From Geothrix sp. (GTDB lineage Bacteria; Acidobacteriota; Holophagae; Holophagales; Holophagaceae), in contig JAGRPP010000026.1 in the NCBI GenBank assembly GCA_019449415.1, positions 97,801 through 161,800 on the forward strand: 64,000 nucleotides of DNA, written 5' to 3'. A program made the position numbers and the translations under genes. Under the pieces are notes generated by a model, which did not search any database, was not told the origin of the DNA, and was given only the letters and a program-made list of their open reading frames with translations. Shown here piece by piece: positions 52,117-60,399 of the stretch (position 1 is the first letter of the stretch; the number at the start of each line of letters is the position of its first letter).

Positions 52117-53475
52117 ATGTCCAAGCTCGTCCGCATCGCCAATGGCCAAGGTTTCTGGGGCGACAGCATCGACGCCCCGGTGCGCCTGGTGGAGGCCGGG
52201 GGCATCGACTACCTGACACTGGACTACCTGGCGGAGGTCACGCTCTCCATCATGCAGAAGCAGCGCCGGAAGGATCCGAAGCTGGGCTATGCCACCGATT
52301 TCGTGGACTTGATGAAGCGCGTGCTGCCCCAGCTCAAGGCCACCGGCATCCGCGTGGTGGCCAACGCCGGCGGCGTGAACCCCGAGGCCTGCCGCGCCGC
52401 CGTGCTGGAGGTCGCCCGCCAGCTGGGCATCACGGGCCTGAAGGTCGCCACCGTGACCGGCGACGATGTGCTGGCCCGGCTCCCCGAGTTCGAGGCGAAG
52501 GGCCTGAAGCTGGCGAACATGGACACCGGTGAGGGCCTCTTCGACGCGCCGCGGACCATCCTCAGCGCCAATGTCTACCTTCAGACCCAGGCCATGGTGG
52601 AGGCGCTGGACACCGGCGCGGACATCGTGCTGACGGGCCGCTGCACGGACCCGGGCCTGACCCTGGCGCCCCTGATCCACGAGTTCAAGTGGGCCCCGGA
52701 GGATTGGAACCGTCTGGCCGCCGGCACGGTGGCGGGCCACATCCTCGAGTGCGGCGCCCAGAGCACCGGCGGGAACTTCAGCCGCTGGTGGGAGGTGCCC
52801 GAACTCTGGAATGTGGGCTATCCCATCGCCGAGGTCGCGGAGGACGGCACCTTCGTCATCACCAAGCACGCCGGCACCGGCGGCCTGGTCACCGTGGATA
52901 CGGTCAGCGAGCAGCTGGTCTACGAGATGGGCGACCCGGAGAACTACATCACGCCCGATGTGGTGGCAGATTTCACGAGCATCCACCTCGAACCGGCCGG
53001 ACCTGACCGGGTGCGCGTCAGCGGGATCACCGGCAAGCCCCGCACGCCCTTCCTCAAGGTGAGCGGAGCCTACCTCAAGGGCTACAAGGCCACGGGCCAG
53101 CTGACCCTCTGCGGCCCCCGGGCCCTGGAGAAGGCGCAGCTCTGCGCGGACATCGTCTGGAAGCGCCTTAAGGCCGCGGGCTTCGACTACGAGCACACGG
53201 ACGCCGAATTCCTGGGCGCCAGCACGGTGCACGCGGGCATCGCGCCTGCCCCGGCGGAGCCTGCCGAGATCGTGCTGCGCCTCAGCGTGAAAGACCCCGA
53301 TCGGAAAAAAGTGGAACGCTTCGGCCGGGAGATCGCCCCGCTCGTTACGGCGGGCCCGGCGGGCGTCACCGGTTTCGCCGGAGGCCGTCCCAAGGCCCAG
53401 GAGATCGTGGCCTACTGGCCCGCCCTGCTGCCCCGGGAACTCGTCACCTGGAAGGTGAGCGTCGAGGAGATCTGA
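52117..53475 (+). CDS. DUF1446 / AtuA-like protein
   Basis: A 452-residue protein matching the acyclic-terpene-utilisation AtuA (DUF1446) pattern: VRIANGQGFWGDSIDAPVRLVEAGGIDYLTLDYLAEVTLSIM, VVANAGGVNPEACRAAV, ADIVLTGRCTDPGLTLAPLIHEF, GHILECGAQSTGGNFSRWW. In Pseudomonas AtuA belongs to citronellol catabolism, but close relatives occur far more widely and the reaction is unknown. GGAG lies 6 bases before the ATG. It follows the MacB permease after 139 bases. Confidence 0.88.
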   Translation: MSKLVRIANGQGFWGDSIDAPVRLVEAGGIDYLTLDYLAEVTLSIMQKQRRKDPKLGYATDFVDLMKRVLPQLKATGIRVVANAGGVNPEACRAAVLEVARQLGITGLKVATVTGDDVLARLPEFEAKGLKLANMDTGEGLFDAPRTILSANVYLQTQAMVEALDTGADIVLTGRCTDPGLTLAPLIHEFKWAPEDWNRLAAGTVAGHILECGAQSTGGNFSRWWEVPELWNVGYPIAEVAEDGTFVITKHAGTGGLVTVDTVSEQLVYEMGDPENYITPDVVADFTSIHLEPAGPDRVRVSGITGKPRTPFLKVSGAYLKGYKATGQLTLCGPRALEKAQLCADIVWKRLKAAGFDYEHTDAEFLGASTVHAGIAPAPAEPAEIVLRLSVKDPDRKKVERFGREIAPLVTAGPAGVTGFAGGRPKAQEIVAYWPALLPRELVTWKVSVEEI

Positions 53476-53587
53476 GGGCTCAACCATCCAGGTTCCTGCG
53501 GCGTCCATGGGGTGTGCGGGCCTGAGCCCGCCCTTGCGGAATCCGGCCCGCCGCGCATCCTTGTTTTCACAGGTTCCAGGAGCTTCC

Positions 53588-54769
53588 ATGCGCCTTCCCG
53601 CCCTGCTTTCCGGTTCTCTCGGGATCCTCACCCTGCTGGGATGTTCAAGCTCGGATCGTGCCGACGGCCCCGCCTCCGGCTACCTGGTGAACGCCATCGC
53701 GGTGGCCGACATCGACGCCAACGGCCTGCCGGACATCCTCGGCATGGTCTCCACGAACCTGGGTGGGGCGGCGACCCAGGGCTATGTCTCCACACGGCTC
53801 CAGAGATCCGCCGGGAGTTTCGTCCTGCCCACCCGCTTCGGCGTGGGTACGGGGCCGGCCAACCTGATCCTGGCGGATCTGAATGGGGACGGGCGCCCCG
53901 ATCTCATCGTGGCCAACGCCGGGGACCAGAGCATCTCGGTCCGCTTGGCGGATCCATCCCGGCCCGGCTTCTTCCAGCCCGCCACCGTGCTCGCCACGCC
54001 GGGACGCCGCCCCCTGGATGTGGCCGCGGGAGACTTTGATGGCGACGGCCGGATGGACCTCGTGGTGGCGGCCAGCGGGGCCAACAGCGTGCTCGTCTTC
54101 ACGCAGACCGCCACCGGCGCCTTCAATGCGCCCCTGGCCTACGCCGTCGGGGGCGATCCCCAGGCCGTGGCCGCCGTGGACCTGGACGGTAACGGCCGTA
54201 CCGACCTCGCCGTGGCCACCACCGCCAATGCCGTGTCCGTCCTCCTCCAGACCGGCGCCGGGATCTTCGCCCCCGCCGTGGACTACGCGACGGGCACCCA
54301 ACCTGTGGCCATCAAGGCCGTGGACCTCAACGGGGACGGCCGGCCGGATCTGCTCACCGCCAACTACGGGGCGGCCGTCGGCCCCACCGCCCAGGGCCTG
54401 AGCGTGCTGCTCCAGGGCGCGCCCGGCACCTTCCTGGCGCCCGTCCACTACGCCACCGGCTACCGCTCGACCGCCCTGGCCGTGGGGGACCTGAACGGCG
54501 ATGGCAAGGTGGATGTGGTGGTGGCCGACTCGGGGCTTCCGGGCGATCCGGGCGGCCTCTCCATCTTCCTCCAGGATCCCGCCACACCCGGGGCCCTGCT
54601 GGCGCCAGCCAGCTACCGGGGCAGCTGGGGGCCCATGGGCGTGGCCATCGGCGACATGGATGGCGATGGCTTCCCGGACCTGGTGCTGGCGGATGGCGAC
54701 ATCACGGTGCGCCTCAACAGCCCGACCGCGCCGGGCACCTTCGGCCCCCCCCTGTTCTTCTACAACTGA
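53588..54769 (+). CDS. FG-GAP/VCBS-repeat lipoprotein
   Basis: A 393-residue lipoprotein. The signal peptide has the lipobox TLLGC (Cys about 19). About seven repeats carry the calcium-binding loop D-x-[ND]-G-[ND]-G-x-x-D (DLNGDGRPDLIVANAG, DFDGDGRMDLVVAASG, DLDGNGRTDLAVATT, DMDGDGFPDLVLADG and others). These form a beta-propeller on the cell surface or in the periplasm, usually for adhesion or ligand binding. CCAGGAG precedes the ATG by 6 bases. Confidence 0.9.
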   Translation: MRLPALLSGSLGILTLLGCSSSDRADGPASGYLVNAIAVADIDANGLPDILGMVSTNLGGAATQGYVSTRLQRSAGSFVLPTRFGVGTGPANLILADLNGDGRPDLIVANAGDQSISVRLADPSRPGFFQPATVLATPGRRPLDVAAGDFDGDGRMDLVVAASGANSVLVFTQTATGAFNAPLAYAVGGDPQAVAAVDLDGNGRTDLAVATTANAVSVLLQTGAGIFAPAVDYATGTQPVAIKAVDLNGDGRPDLLTANYGAAVGPTAQGLSVLLQGAPGTFLAPVHYATGYRSTALAVGDLNGDGKVDVVVADSGLPGDPGGLSIFLQDPATPGALLAPASYRGSWGPMGVAIGDMDGDGFPDLVLADGDITVRLNSPTAPGTFGPPLFFYN

Positions 54770-54773
54770 CGCG

Positions 54774-54799
54774 AAAAGGCCCCGTTTCCGGGGCCTTTT
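54774..54799. terminator. Bidirectional terminator
   Basis: AAAAGGCCCCG and CGGGGCCTTTT form an 11-bp perfect stem around TTTC, 4 bases after the FG-GAP gene stop. The A run and T run serve both that gene and the convergent hsp20. Confidence 0.88.
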
Positions 54800-54814
54800 C
54801 CGAGAGCGGAACGC

Positions 54815-55276
54815 TCATCCGAGGCTGACACTGATCTTGCGAGGCCGGACCTCCGGGCGCTTCGGCACCATGAGGGTCAGGACGCCGTTGCGGAGTTCCG
54901 CCACCACCTTCTCGCCCTCCACATCTTCGGGAAGGCTGAAGGTGCGGCTGAAGTGGCCGTGGCTGCGCTCGGACAGGTGGATGCGCTCGCCGTCCTTCAG
55001 AACCTCTTCCTCGCGCTTCCCGGCCACGGTGAGGCGGGTCCCCTCCAGGCTGATCTCGAGGTCGGCCTCGAGGATGCCAGGCAGGTCGGCCCGGAACTGA
55101 TAGGCATCCGGGCTCTCCTTCACATCGAAGCTGGGCATGAAGGTGGCGGTCGGGGCGCCGAGCTCATAGTCCCGGAGCGGATCCCAGCGCATGAAATCGC
55201 GCATAAAGCGGAAGGGCTCCAGGGTCGCGGCCGTGGCCGGCGTCACTTGGGGGGTGCGGGTGCGAAGGATGGTCAT
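54815..55276 (-). CDS. Hsp20/alpha-crystallin small heat-shock protein
   Basis: ATP-independent chaperone of 153 residues. A variable N-terminus is followed by an alpha-crystallin domain from about 47 (PSFDVKESPDAYQFRADLPGILEADLEISLEGTRLTVAGKREEE), the ELRNGVLTLMVPK signature and a short C-terminal extension ending KISVSLG, a possible I-x-V anchor. AGGAGG precedes the ATG. A near-consensus promoter lies about 60 bases upstream. Confidence 0.96.
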   Translation of the reverse strand: MTILRTRTPQVTPATAATLEPFRFMRDFMRWDPLRDYELGAPTATFMPSFDVKESPDAYQFRADLPGILEADLEISLEGTRLTVAGKREEEVLKDGERIHLSERSHGHFSRTFSLPEDVEGEKVVAELRNGVLTLMVPKRPEVRPRKISVSLG

Positions 55277-55300
55277 GATTCCTCCTGTTAAGAAATGGGG

Positions 55301-55323
55301 AACGGAACGATCATGCTTCCGTT
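55301..55323. promoter_or_regulatory. Inverted repeat in the hsp20 5' leader
   Basis: AACGGAA and TTCCGTT, perfect 7-bp arms, 9-base spacer. It lies between the predicted transcription start and the ribosome site, so it is either an operator or a leader hairpin. It does not match CIRCE. Confidence 0.45.
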
Positions 55324-55333
55324 ACCGAATAAA

Positions 55334-55361
55334 ATCTTAGTGAATAAATATCACATGTCAA
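55334..55361 (-). promoter_or_regulatory. Sigma-70 promoter of hsp20
   Basis: Reading on the minus strand: TTGACA (55356-55361), 16 bases, TAAGAT (55334-55339). The -35 is perfect and the region is AT-rich. The expected start near 55327 gives a leader of about 50 bases. Confidence 0.65.
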
Positions 55362-55404
55362 CCCCCTCCTTTCATCCATTCAGCCCGGACATCTAGACCT
55401 GGAG

Positions 55405-55432
55405 TCAACCTTCTTGGAATTTTGGTCGATTG
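55405..55432 (+). promoter_or_regulatory. Possible FliA (sigma-28) promoter of the chemoreceptor gene
   Basis: TCAA (55405-55408), 16 bases, GTCGATTG (55425-55432) partly matches the sigma-28 pattern T-A/C-A-A with GCCGATAA (5 of 8 in the -10). Chemoreceptors are classic FliA targets and fliA is encoded in this window. Confidence 0.3.
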
Positions 55433-55466
55433 AGGCCAAACACGGCTTTCGAACGAGGAGGATTCC

Positions 55467-57056
55467 ATGCCCACGACTGGCCGCTTCCGGTTGCGCTCCC
55501 TCGCCAGCAAGGTCCTGGCCCTCAGCCTGCTGCCCGTGGGGCTGTTCCTCCTCTTCTTCGTCCTGTATGTGATCCCAACCCTCCACAAGGCCGTGATGAA
55601 GGGGAAACAGGATGGGGTGAAACAGGTGGTGGATCTCGCGATCACCATGCTGGAGCACCAGAACATGGCTGTGCAGGCCGGACACAGGCCCTTGGAAGAG
55701 GCCCAGGCCCGGGCCAAGGAGGTGATCGGCCACCTCCGCTATGACACGACCAACTACCTGTGGGTCCAGGGCCCCGGCCCGGTCATGATCGTCCACGCCA
55801 TGCGGCGGGACTGGGATGGCAAGCCCACGGACGATCTGGGCTCCCCTGAACTGGCCAAGCTGTTCCGGGACTTCGACCGGGTCGCCAAGGCCCAGGATGG
55901 TGCCTTCCATGCCTACGAATTCTCCAAACCGGGCCAGACCGGACAGTACCCCAAGGTGAGCTATGTTCGGACCTTCGCTCCCTGGGGCTGGACGATCGGG
56001 ACTGGCGTGTATGTGGATGATGTGGACCGGGAAGTGCGCAACATCACCTTGGTGATCCTGGCCGGGATGCTTCTGGTGTCGGCCCTCGTGTTTCTGTTGG
56101 CCCGCACCTTGGCTCGACGGATGTCCCGGCCGTTGCAACAACTGGTCACGGGCCTCCGAACCAGCGACCTCTCCAGGCAGATCGCGGTTTCCAGCGAGGA
56201 CGAAGTGGGCCAGGCCGCTCAGGCTTTCAATGACTACAACGGAGGCATGCGGAACATCTTGGTCGACATCTCGGACCTGGCCGCCCGAGTGGCCTCCGGA
56301 AGCACTGAACTCGCCGCGTCGGCCGACGAAATGACCAAGGCCGTGGCGGAAATCGCCCAGGTCAGCGAGGGCCTGAGACAGGCGGGCGATCGGGTCTCTG
56401 AGGCCCTCCAGACGCTCAGCGGAGACGCCACTCTCGTCGTCAGCCGTACCCGCGAGGCGGAGACGCGCGGTCAGGAGGCCGTTCTGGAAACGGATCGCAG
56501 CGCCGAGGCAGGCCAGGGCACGGCCAAGGGCATGGCGAACATTCAGCAGGTGACCGGCCAAATCGTCCAGGCGGTCACCGTCATCCAGGAGATCGCTCGG
56601 CAGACCAACCTTCTCTCCCTGAACGCCGCGATCGAGGCCGCGAAGGCCGGTCAGCAGGGCAAGGGCTTCGCCGTGGTGGCCGAGGAGGTGCGCAAGCTCG
56701 CCGAGCGCTCCGCCCAGGCTGCCCACGAAATCGAAGGCCTCATTCAGCGCACCCAGGATGTCGTTTCCGGAGGCGTCCAAAGCGTGGATACGACTCTCGC
56801 CAGCTTGGGCACCATCCGGGACCGCATCGGCGGCGTGGCCCAGAGCATCCAGGACATCGGCGGGCTTTCCCGGGGGCAGGCCGCCACGGGCCAGGAAGTC
56901 GCCACGATGATGGGCCAGACCACCGGCCGGCTCGCCCAGAATGCCTCGGCCACCCACGAATTGGCCTCCACGGTCCACGAGATCGCCAAGACCTCCGATG
57001 AACTGGCCCGCGTGGCGGAAGGACTCCGGGCAGTGGTGGAGCGCTTCAAGCTCTGA
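55467..57056 (+). CDS. Methyl-accepting chemotaxis protein with sCache domain
   Basis: A 529-residue chemoreceptor. TM1 is at 16-37, a periplasmic single-Cache (sCache_2-like) domain at about 40-190 (ARAKEVIGHLRYDTTNYLWVQGPGPVMIVHAMRRDWDGKP... TFAPWGWTIGTGVYVDDV), TM2 at 192-212, a HAMP linker, then the signalling hairpin with IARQTNLLSLNAAIEAAKAGQQGKGFAVVAEEVRKLAERS. sCache receptors often sense small organic acids. There is no C-terminal CheR/CheB pentapeptide. GAGGAGG precedes the ATG. Confidence 0.95.
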   Translation: MPTTGRFRLRSLASKVLALSLLPVGLFLLFFVLYVIPTLHKAVMKGKQDGVKQVVDLAITMLEHQNMAVQAGHRPLEEAQARAKEVIGHLRYDTTNYLWVQGPGPVMIVHAMRRDWDGKPTDDLGSPELAKLFRDFDRVAKAQDGAFHAYEFSKPGQTGQYPKVSYVRTFAPWGWTIGTGVYVDDVDREVRNITLVILAGMLLVSALVFLLARTLARRMSRPLQQLVTGLRTSDLSRQIAVSSEDEVGQAAQAFNDYNGGMRNILVDISDLAARVASGSTELAASADEMTKAVAEIAQVSEGLRQAGDRVSEALQTLSGDATLVVSRTREAETRGQEAVLETDRSAEAGQGTAKGMANIQQVTGQIVQAVTVIQEIARQTNLLSLNAAIEAAKAGQQGKGFAVVAEEVRKLAERSAQAAHEIEGLIQRTQDVVSGGVQSVDTTLASLGTIRDRIGGVAQSIQDIGGLSRGQAATGQEVATMMGQTTGRLAQNASATHELASTVHEIAKTSDELARVAEGLRAVVERFKL

Positions 57057-57117
57057 GGCACCAGCCCCCTGCCTGAACGAGCCTCCAGCGGGTACACTCG
57101 GCCCGCGAGGAACCTCC

Positions 57118-58212
57118 ATGCGCAAGTCCCTGCTCATCCTCGGCCTCCTGTCCGCAGGCGTCTTCGCGGGCTGGTGCGGCCACGCCCTCACCCCGAGCCT
57201 CGCCAGGCCCCGTCCCGTGGAGCCCCGGGGGGCCCTGCCCGAGTGGGAACAGGTGCCCATCCGGCGCTTCAAGGAGGCCGCCCCCAGCGTGGTCTACATC
57301 ACCACCACCGAGGAGCGCAGTCGGGACTTCTTCGGGCTCGATGTGGTGGAGGTGCCGGCGGGCTCGGGCACGGGCTTCATCTGGGATGCGGAAGGGCATG
57401 TGGTGACGAACTTCCATGTCATCCAGGGGGCCGCGCGGGCCTACATCACCCTGGCGGACGGCAGCCGCCACGAAGCCGCCTATGTGGGCGGAGCCCCGGA
57501 CAAGGACCTGGCCGTGCTCCTGCTGGCGAAGACGCCCCCGAAGCTGCGCCCCATCCCCCTGGGCAGCAGCGCCGACCTGCAGGTGGGCCAAGCCGTGCTG
57601 GCCATCGGCAATCCCTTCGGCCTGGACCAGACCCTCACCACCGGCGTGGTCTCGGCCCTGGGCCGCGAGATCCAGAGCGTCACCCGGCGCCGCATCGCGG
57701 GTGTCATCCAGACGGATGCGGCCATCAACCCCGGCAACAGCGGCGGCCCGCTGCTGGACAGCGCAGGTCGCCTCATCGGCGTGAACACCGCCATCCAGAG
57801 CCCCAGCGGCGCCAGCGCGGGCATCGGCTTCGCCGTGCCTGTGGATACCGTGAACCGCGTGGTGCCGCAGCTCATCGCCCGGGGCAAGCTGGAGCGCCCC
57901 GACCTGGGCCTTGAGCCTGTGGCGCCGCGGCTGGTGGAGCGCGCCTTCGGCCCCCAGAAGGGGGTGATGGTCGGCAAGGTCTTCCGCGGCGGCGCCGCCG
58001 CCCGGGCCGGCCTCCAGGGTGTCGGCGTGGAAGGCCGCAAAGTCGTCGCCGGAGACCTCATCCAGGCCGTGAACGGCCGCACCATCGAGGACTGGGACGG
58101 CCTGCTGGATGCCGTGGAGGCCCTGCCCCTCGGCAGTTCCGCGCAGTTCGACATCCAACGGCAGGGGCAGCGGCTGCGGGTGCCCATTCGGCTGGAACCC
58201 GCTAGGGACTAG
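57118..58212 (+). CDS. HtrA/DegP-like periplasmic serine protease
   Basis: A 364-residue protease. A signal anchor is at 1-24, and the trypsin-like domain has the triad His100 (VVTNFHVIQG), Asp130 (DKDLAVL) and Ser208 (GNSGGPLL). One PDZ domain runs from about 275 to the end (KGVMVGKVFRGGAAARAGLQG... GDLIQAVNGRTIEDWDGL). One PDZ makes it DegS-like in layout, but a housekeeping DegP/HtrA role is as likely. It follows the chemoreceptor gene by 61 bases. Confidence 0.95.
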   Translation: MRKSLLILGLLSAGVFAGWCGHALTPSLARPRPVEPRGALPEWEQVPIRRFKEAAPSVVYITTTEERSRDFFGLDVVEVPAGSGTGFIWDAEGHVVTNFHVIQGAARAYITLADGSRHEAAYVGGAPDKDLAVLLLAKTPPKLRPIPLGSSADLQVGQAVLAIGNPFGLDQTLTTGVVSALGREIQSVTRRRIAGVIQTDAAINPGNSGGPLLDSAGRLIGVNTAIQSPSGASAGIGFAVPVDTVNRVVPQLIARGKLERPDLGLEPVAPRLVERAFGPQKGVMVGKVFRGGAAARAGLQGVGVEGRKVVAGDLIQAVNGRTIEDWDGLLDAVEALPLGSSAQFDIQRQGQRLRVPIRLEPARD

Positions 58213-58287
58213 TCCCTCAGGATCCGTTCTCAGGGCCTCGGCGATGCGCTTGGCAGGGCTACGCTCGTCCAGATTTCCCGGCCAGGG

Positions 58288-59097
58288 CTATCCCTGAATC
58301 CAGATGGGCTCGAGGCCCAGCAGCCGGGTGACGGCCTCGCGGCCCCGGGGTCCGGGATCCACGGTGAAGTCGTTCACCCAGGCGTTCACATAGCGGCCGA
58401 TCATCTCGCGGTCCATGCCGCGGCCGAAGGACTGGCTGTAGTCCACGCTCTCCCAGTGGCGGGCGCGGGCCATCTCGACGCTCTTCCGCATCAGGATGGC
58501 GAAGCGCTGCTTCACCTCGGCGGGCAGGTTCCGGCGGATCGCATTGCCGCCCATGGGCAGGGGCAGGTCGTAGGCGTGCTTCCACCAGGCCCCCAGGTCC
58601 ACCACCAGGCGCAGGCCCGCATCCCGGTACATGAGCTGGCTCTCGTGGATGAGCAGGCCCGCCTCGAAGCGCCCCTCGGCCACGGCCGGCAGGATCTGGT
58701 CGAAGGGCACGAGCTCGACCGCGGCCTCGAAGCCATGCTCGGCGCACCACTTCCGCATGGCCAGGTAGGCGCTGGTGCGGCGGCCCGGGATGGCGATGGT
58801 CAGGCTCTTCAGGGCCGCCACATCCATGGGCGTGCGACTCACCACCAGCGGGCCCGTGCCCTCCTGGATGCTGCTGCCGGCCGTCAGCAGGTCGTAGCGG
58901 TCTTTCAACTCAGGATAGGCGCCGAAGCTGATGGCGGTTACATCGTAGAGGCCCTCCGTGGCCTCGGCGTTGAGCCGCTCGATGTCCTTGCGGACGAACT
59001 CGATCTCGAAGCCCTCGGGGTCCATCCAGCCCAGGGCCAGGGGCGCCATCATGTAGGCGTCATCTGAATCGGGACTGTGGGCAATGGTGAATTTCAT
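58288..59097 (-). CDS. mqnD: 1,4-dihydroxy-6-naphthoate synthase MqnD
   Basis: Cleaves cyclic dehypoxanthinylfutalosine in the futalosine route to menaquinone, 269 residues. The family opening is MKFTIAHSPDSDDAYMMAPLALGWMDPEG, followed by DVTAISFGAYPELKDRYDLLTAGSSIQEGTGPLVVS, IPGRRTSAYLAMRKW and GLLIHESQLMYRDAGL. This means the organism makes menaquinone without the MenFDHCEB route. The other mqn genes are not in the window. Confidence 0.93.
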   Translation of the reverse strand: MKFTIAHSPDSDDAYMMAPLALGWMDPEGFEIEFVRKDIERLNAEATEGLYDVTAISFGAYPELKDRYDLLTAGSSIQEGTGPLVVSRTPMDVAALKSLTIAIPGRRTSAYLAMRKWCAEHGFEAAVELVPFDQILPAVAEGRFEAGLLIHESQLMYRDAGLRLVVDLGAWWKHAYDLPLPMGGNAIRRNLPAEVKQRFAILMRKSVEMARARHWESVDYSQSFGRGMDREMIGRYVNAWVNDFTVDPGPRGREAVTRLLGLEPIWIQG

Positions 59098-59209
59098 GGC
59101 AACCTCACCTCCAGTTCAGCACAGATTTGATGGCCCTACGAACGCCAAGCTCGATGGCGCCCATGGAGCCGGGGCCTCTTGATCGAATTGAACAGGCCCC
59201 TGCTTCATA

Positions 59210-59221
59210 TTGATCGATCAA
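59210..59221. promoter_or_regulatory. Perfect palindrome TTGATCGATCAA
   Basis: A 12-base palindrome in the AT-rich part of the gap upstream of the lipoprotein gene. FNR sites have the same half-sites (TTGAT, ATCAA), but with 4 bases between them instead of 2. A different regulator is more likely. Confidence 0.4.
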
Positions 59222-59374
59222 ACAAGCGATCCCCAGTGGGAGCATATTCAACATTTTATTTATCAAATATTTAAACACTGGCTCGAAATCTGCCTGATTT
59301 ATGGCGTCGACCTGTTGGGTGCCTGCCGCTGGCGGATGCCGGACGCCTGGGTCGCCCTTTCCCTTTTGGCCGAT

Positions 59375-59403
59375 CCCGGGCCAGGCCCACCGCCTTGCCC
59401 GGG
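59375..59403 (+). other. Leader hairpin before the lipoprotein gene
   Basis: CCCGGGC (59375-59381) pairs with GCCCGGG (59397-59403), with AGGC/GCCT stacked inside around a 5-base loop. It ends about 10 bases before the AGGAG of the gene and could affect translation or mRNA stability. Confidence 0.4.
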
Positions 59404-59422
59404 GGCCTCATCAGGAGCAGAC

Positions 59423-60286
59423 ATGTACACCTACGATCGATTCGTCCATGGGTCCCTGGTGGTCTTGCTGGTGGCCGGCTTCACCGCCTGCCAGCCCAAG
59501 GCCAACGACCCCGCCGTCCAGGCCCAGGTCGCGGCCCAGCTGCAGGCCAAGGCCGCGGATGACCGGGTGGCCATGCTCGAGCAGCAGGTGGCCGACATGA
59601 AGGCGGGGAAAACCACCGCCTCCGGCGACCAGGAGGCCCTCAAGCAGGTGACCGCCGCCCACATGCGGGCCCTGGACCGCCAGCTGACGGAGGCCCGCCA
59701 GCGCGCGTCGGATCGCCGCAAGGACGCCGCCACCTTGGCCTCGACCCCGGTCGCCCAGCTTCCCAAGGTGACCACCGTGGAAGTCCCCAGCGGCACGCGC
59801 ATCACCGTCAGGATGAGTGCCGACCTCGCGACGGATCGGGACCAGGCTGGCGATCCCTGGTCGGGAACCCTGTCTGAAGATGTGGTGGTGGGCAACTCCG
59901 TGGCCTGGACCGCAGGCACCACGGTCAGCGGCGTCGTCGCCCAGAGCACTCCCGCAGGCCGTCTCTCCAGCGGCAAGGGCGGGCTGGGCATCCGTTTGAC
60001 CACCGTGGGCCGCAACGGCGTGGACGCTGGAACCTACATGGTGGTGGGCGATGCCCTCGGCAAGCGTGACGCCAAGTTCATCGGAGGCACCGCCGCCTTG
60101 GGCGCGCTGGTCGGCGTGCTCACCGACAAGAACCACCAGGGGGATCACGCCCTGGGCGGTGCGGCGGCGGGTGCGCTCGCCGGCACGGCGCTCGCGGCCG
60201 GCACCGCCGATACCGTGATCCGCATTCCCGCCTCCCAGACCGTCACCTTTTCACTGACGGCCCCGGAGCAGGTCACCCTCCGGTAG
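59423..60286 (+). CDS. Lipoprotein with coiled coil and glycine-zipper-like tail
   Basis: A 287-residue protein. The start at 59423 follows TCAGGAG. The signal peptide ends at the lipobox GFTAC (Cys about 21). A coiled coil follows (AQVAAQLQAKAADDRVAMLEQQVADMK, LDRQLTEARQRASDRRKD). A beta-rich domain follows (TTVEVPSGTRITVRMSADLATDRDQAGDPWSGTLSEDV), then a Gly/Ala region (FIGGTAALGALVGVLTDKN... GGAAAGALAGTALAAG) like glycine-zipper outer-membrane lipoproteins. The function is unknown. Confidence 0.75.
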   Translation: MYTYDRFVHGSLVVLLVAGFTACQPKANDPAVQAQVAAQLQAKAADDRVAMLEQQVADMKAGKTTASGDQEALKQVTAAHMRALDRQLTEARQRASDRRKDAATLASTPVAQLPKVTTVEVPSGTRITVRMSADLATDRDQAGDPWSGTLSEDVVVGNSVAWTAGTTVSGVVAQSTPAGRLSSGKGGLGIRLTTVGRNGVDAGTYMVVGDALGKRDAKFIGGTAALGALVGVLTDKNHQGDHALGGAAAGALAGTALAAGTADTVIRIPASQTVTFSLTAPEQVTLR

Positions 60287-60328
60287 GTTCATCCGATCGC
60301 CCCTTCGGGCACTGAAGGTGCGTTCAGC

Positions 60329-60368
60329 GCGGAGAGAAGCCGGGCCCCATCGAGCCGCTTTTCTCCGC
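60329..60368. terminator. Hairpin between convergent lipoprotein and TPR genes
   Basis: GCGGAGAGAAGC and GCTTTTCTCCGC pair at 11 of 12 positions. A direct repeat GCGTTCAG flanks the structure (60320-60327 and 60367-60374). Its position between convergent genes fits a bidirectional terminator. Confidence 0.55.
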
Positions 60369-60399
60369 GTTCAGTCGAGTCGCCCCATCCCCGTGCGGT

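Larger units (their letters stand above)
59098..59422. other. Non-coding 325-base gap between mqnD and the lipoprotein gene
   Basis: No convincing gene. It contains a perfect palindrome TTGATCGATCAA (59210-59221) with a related TTGATCGAATTG about 30 bases upstream, an AT-rich block (about 59240-59275) suited to a promoter, and a hairpin just before the ribosome site of the next gene. Confidence 0.6.

Noticed and set aside
59210..59221. FNR/CRP site
   Set aside because: The half-sites fit, but the spacer is 2 bases instead of 4.
59210..60286. Longer lipoprotein start at 59210
   Set aside because: It would put the palindrome and AT-rich promoter in coding sequence and destroy the signal peptide. 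ATG 59423 has AGGAG and a lipobox.
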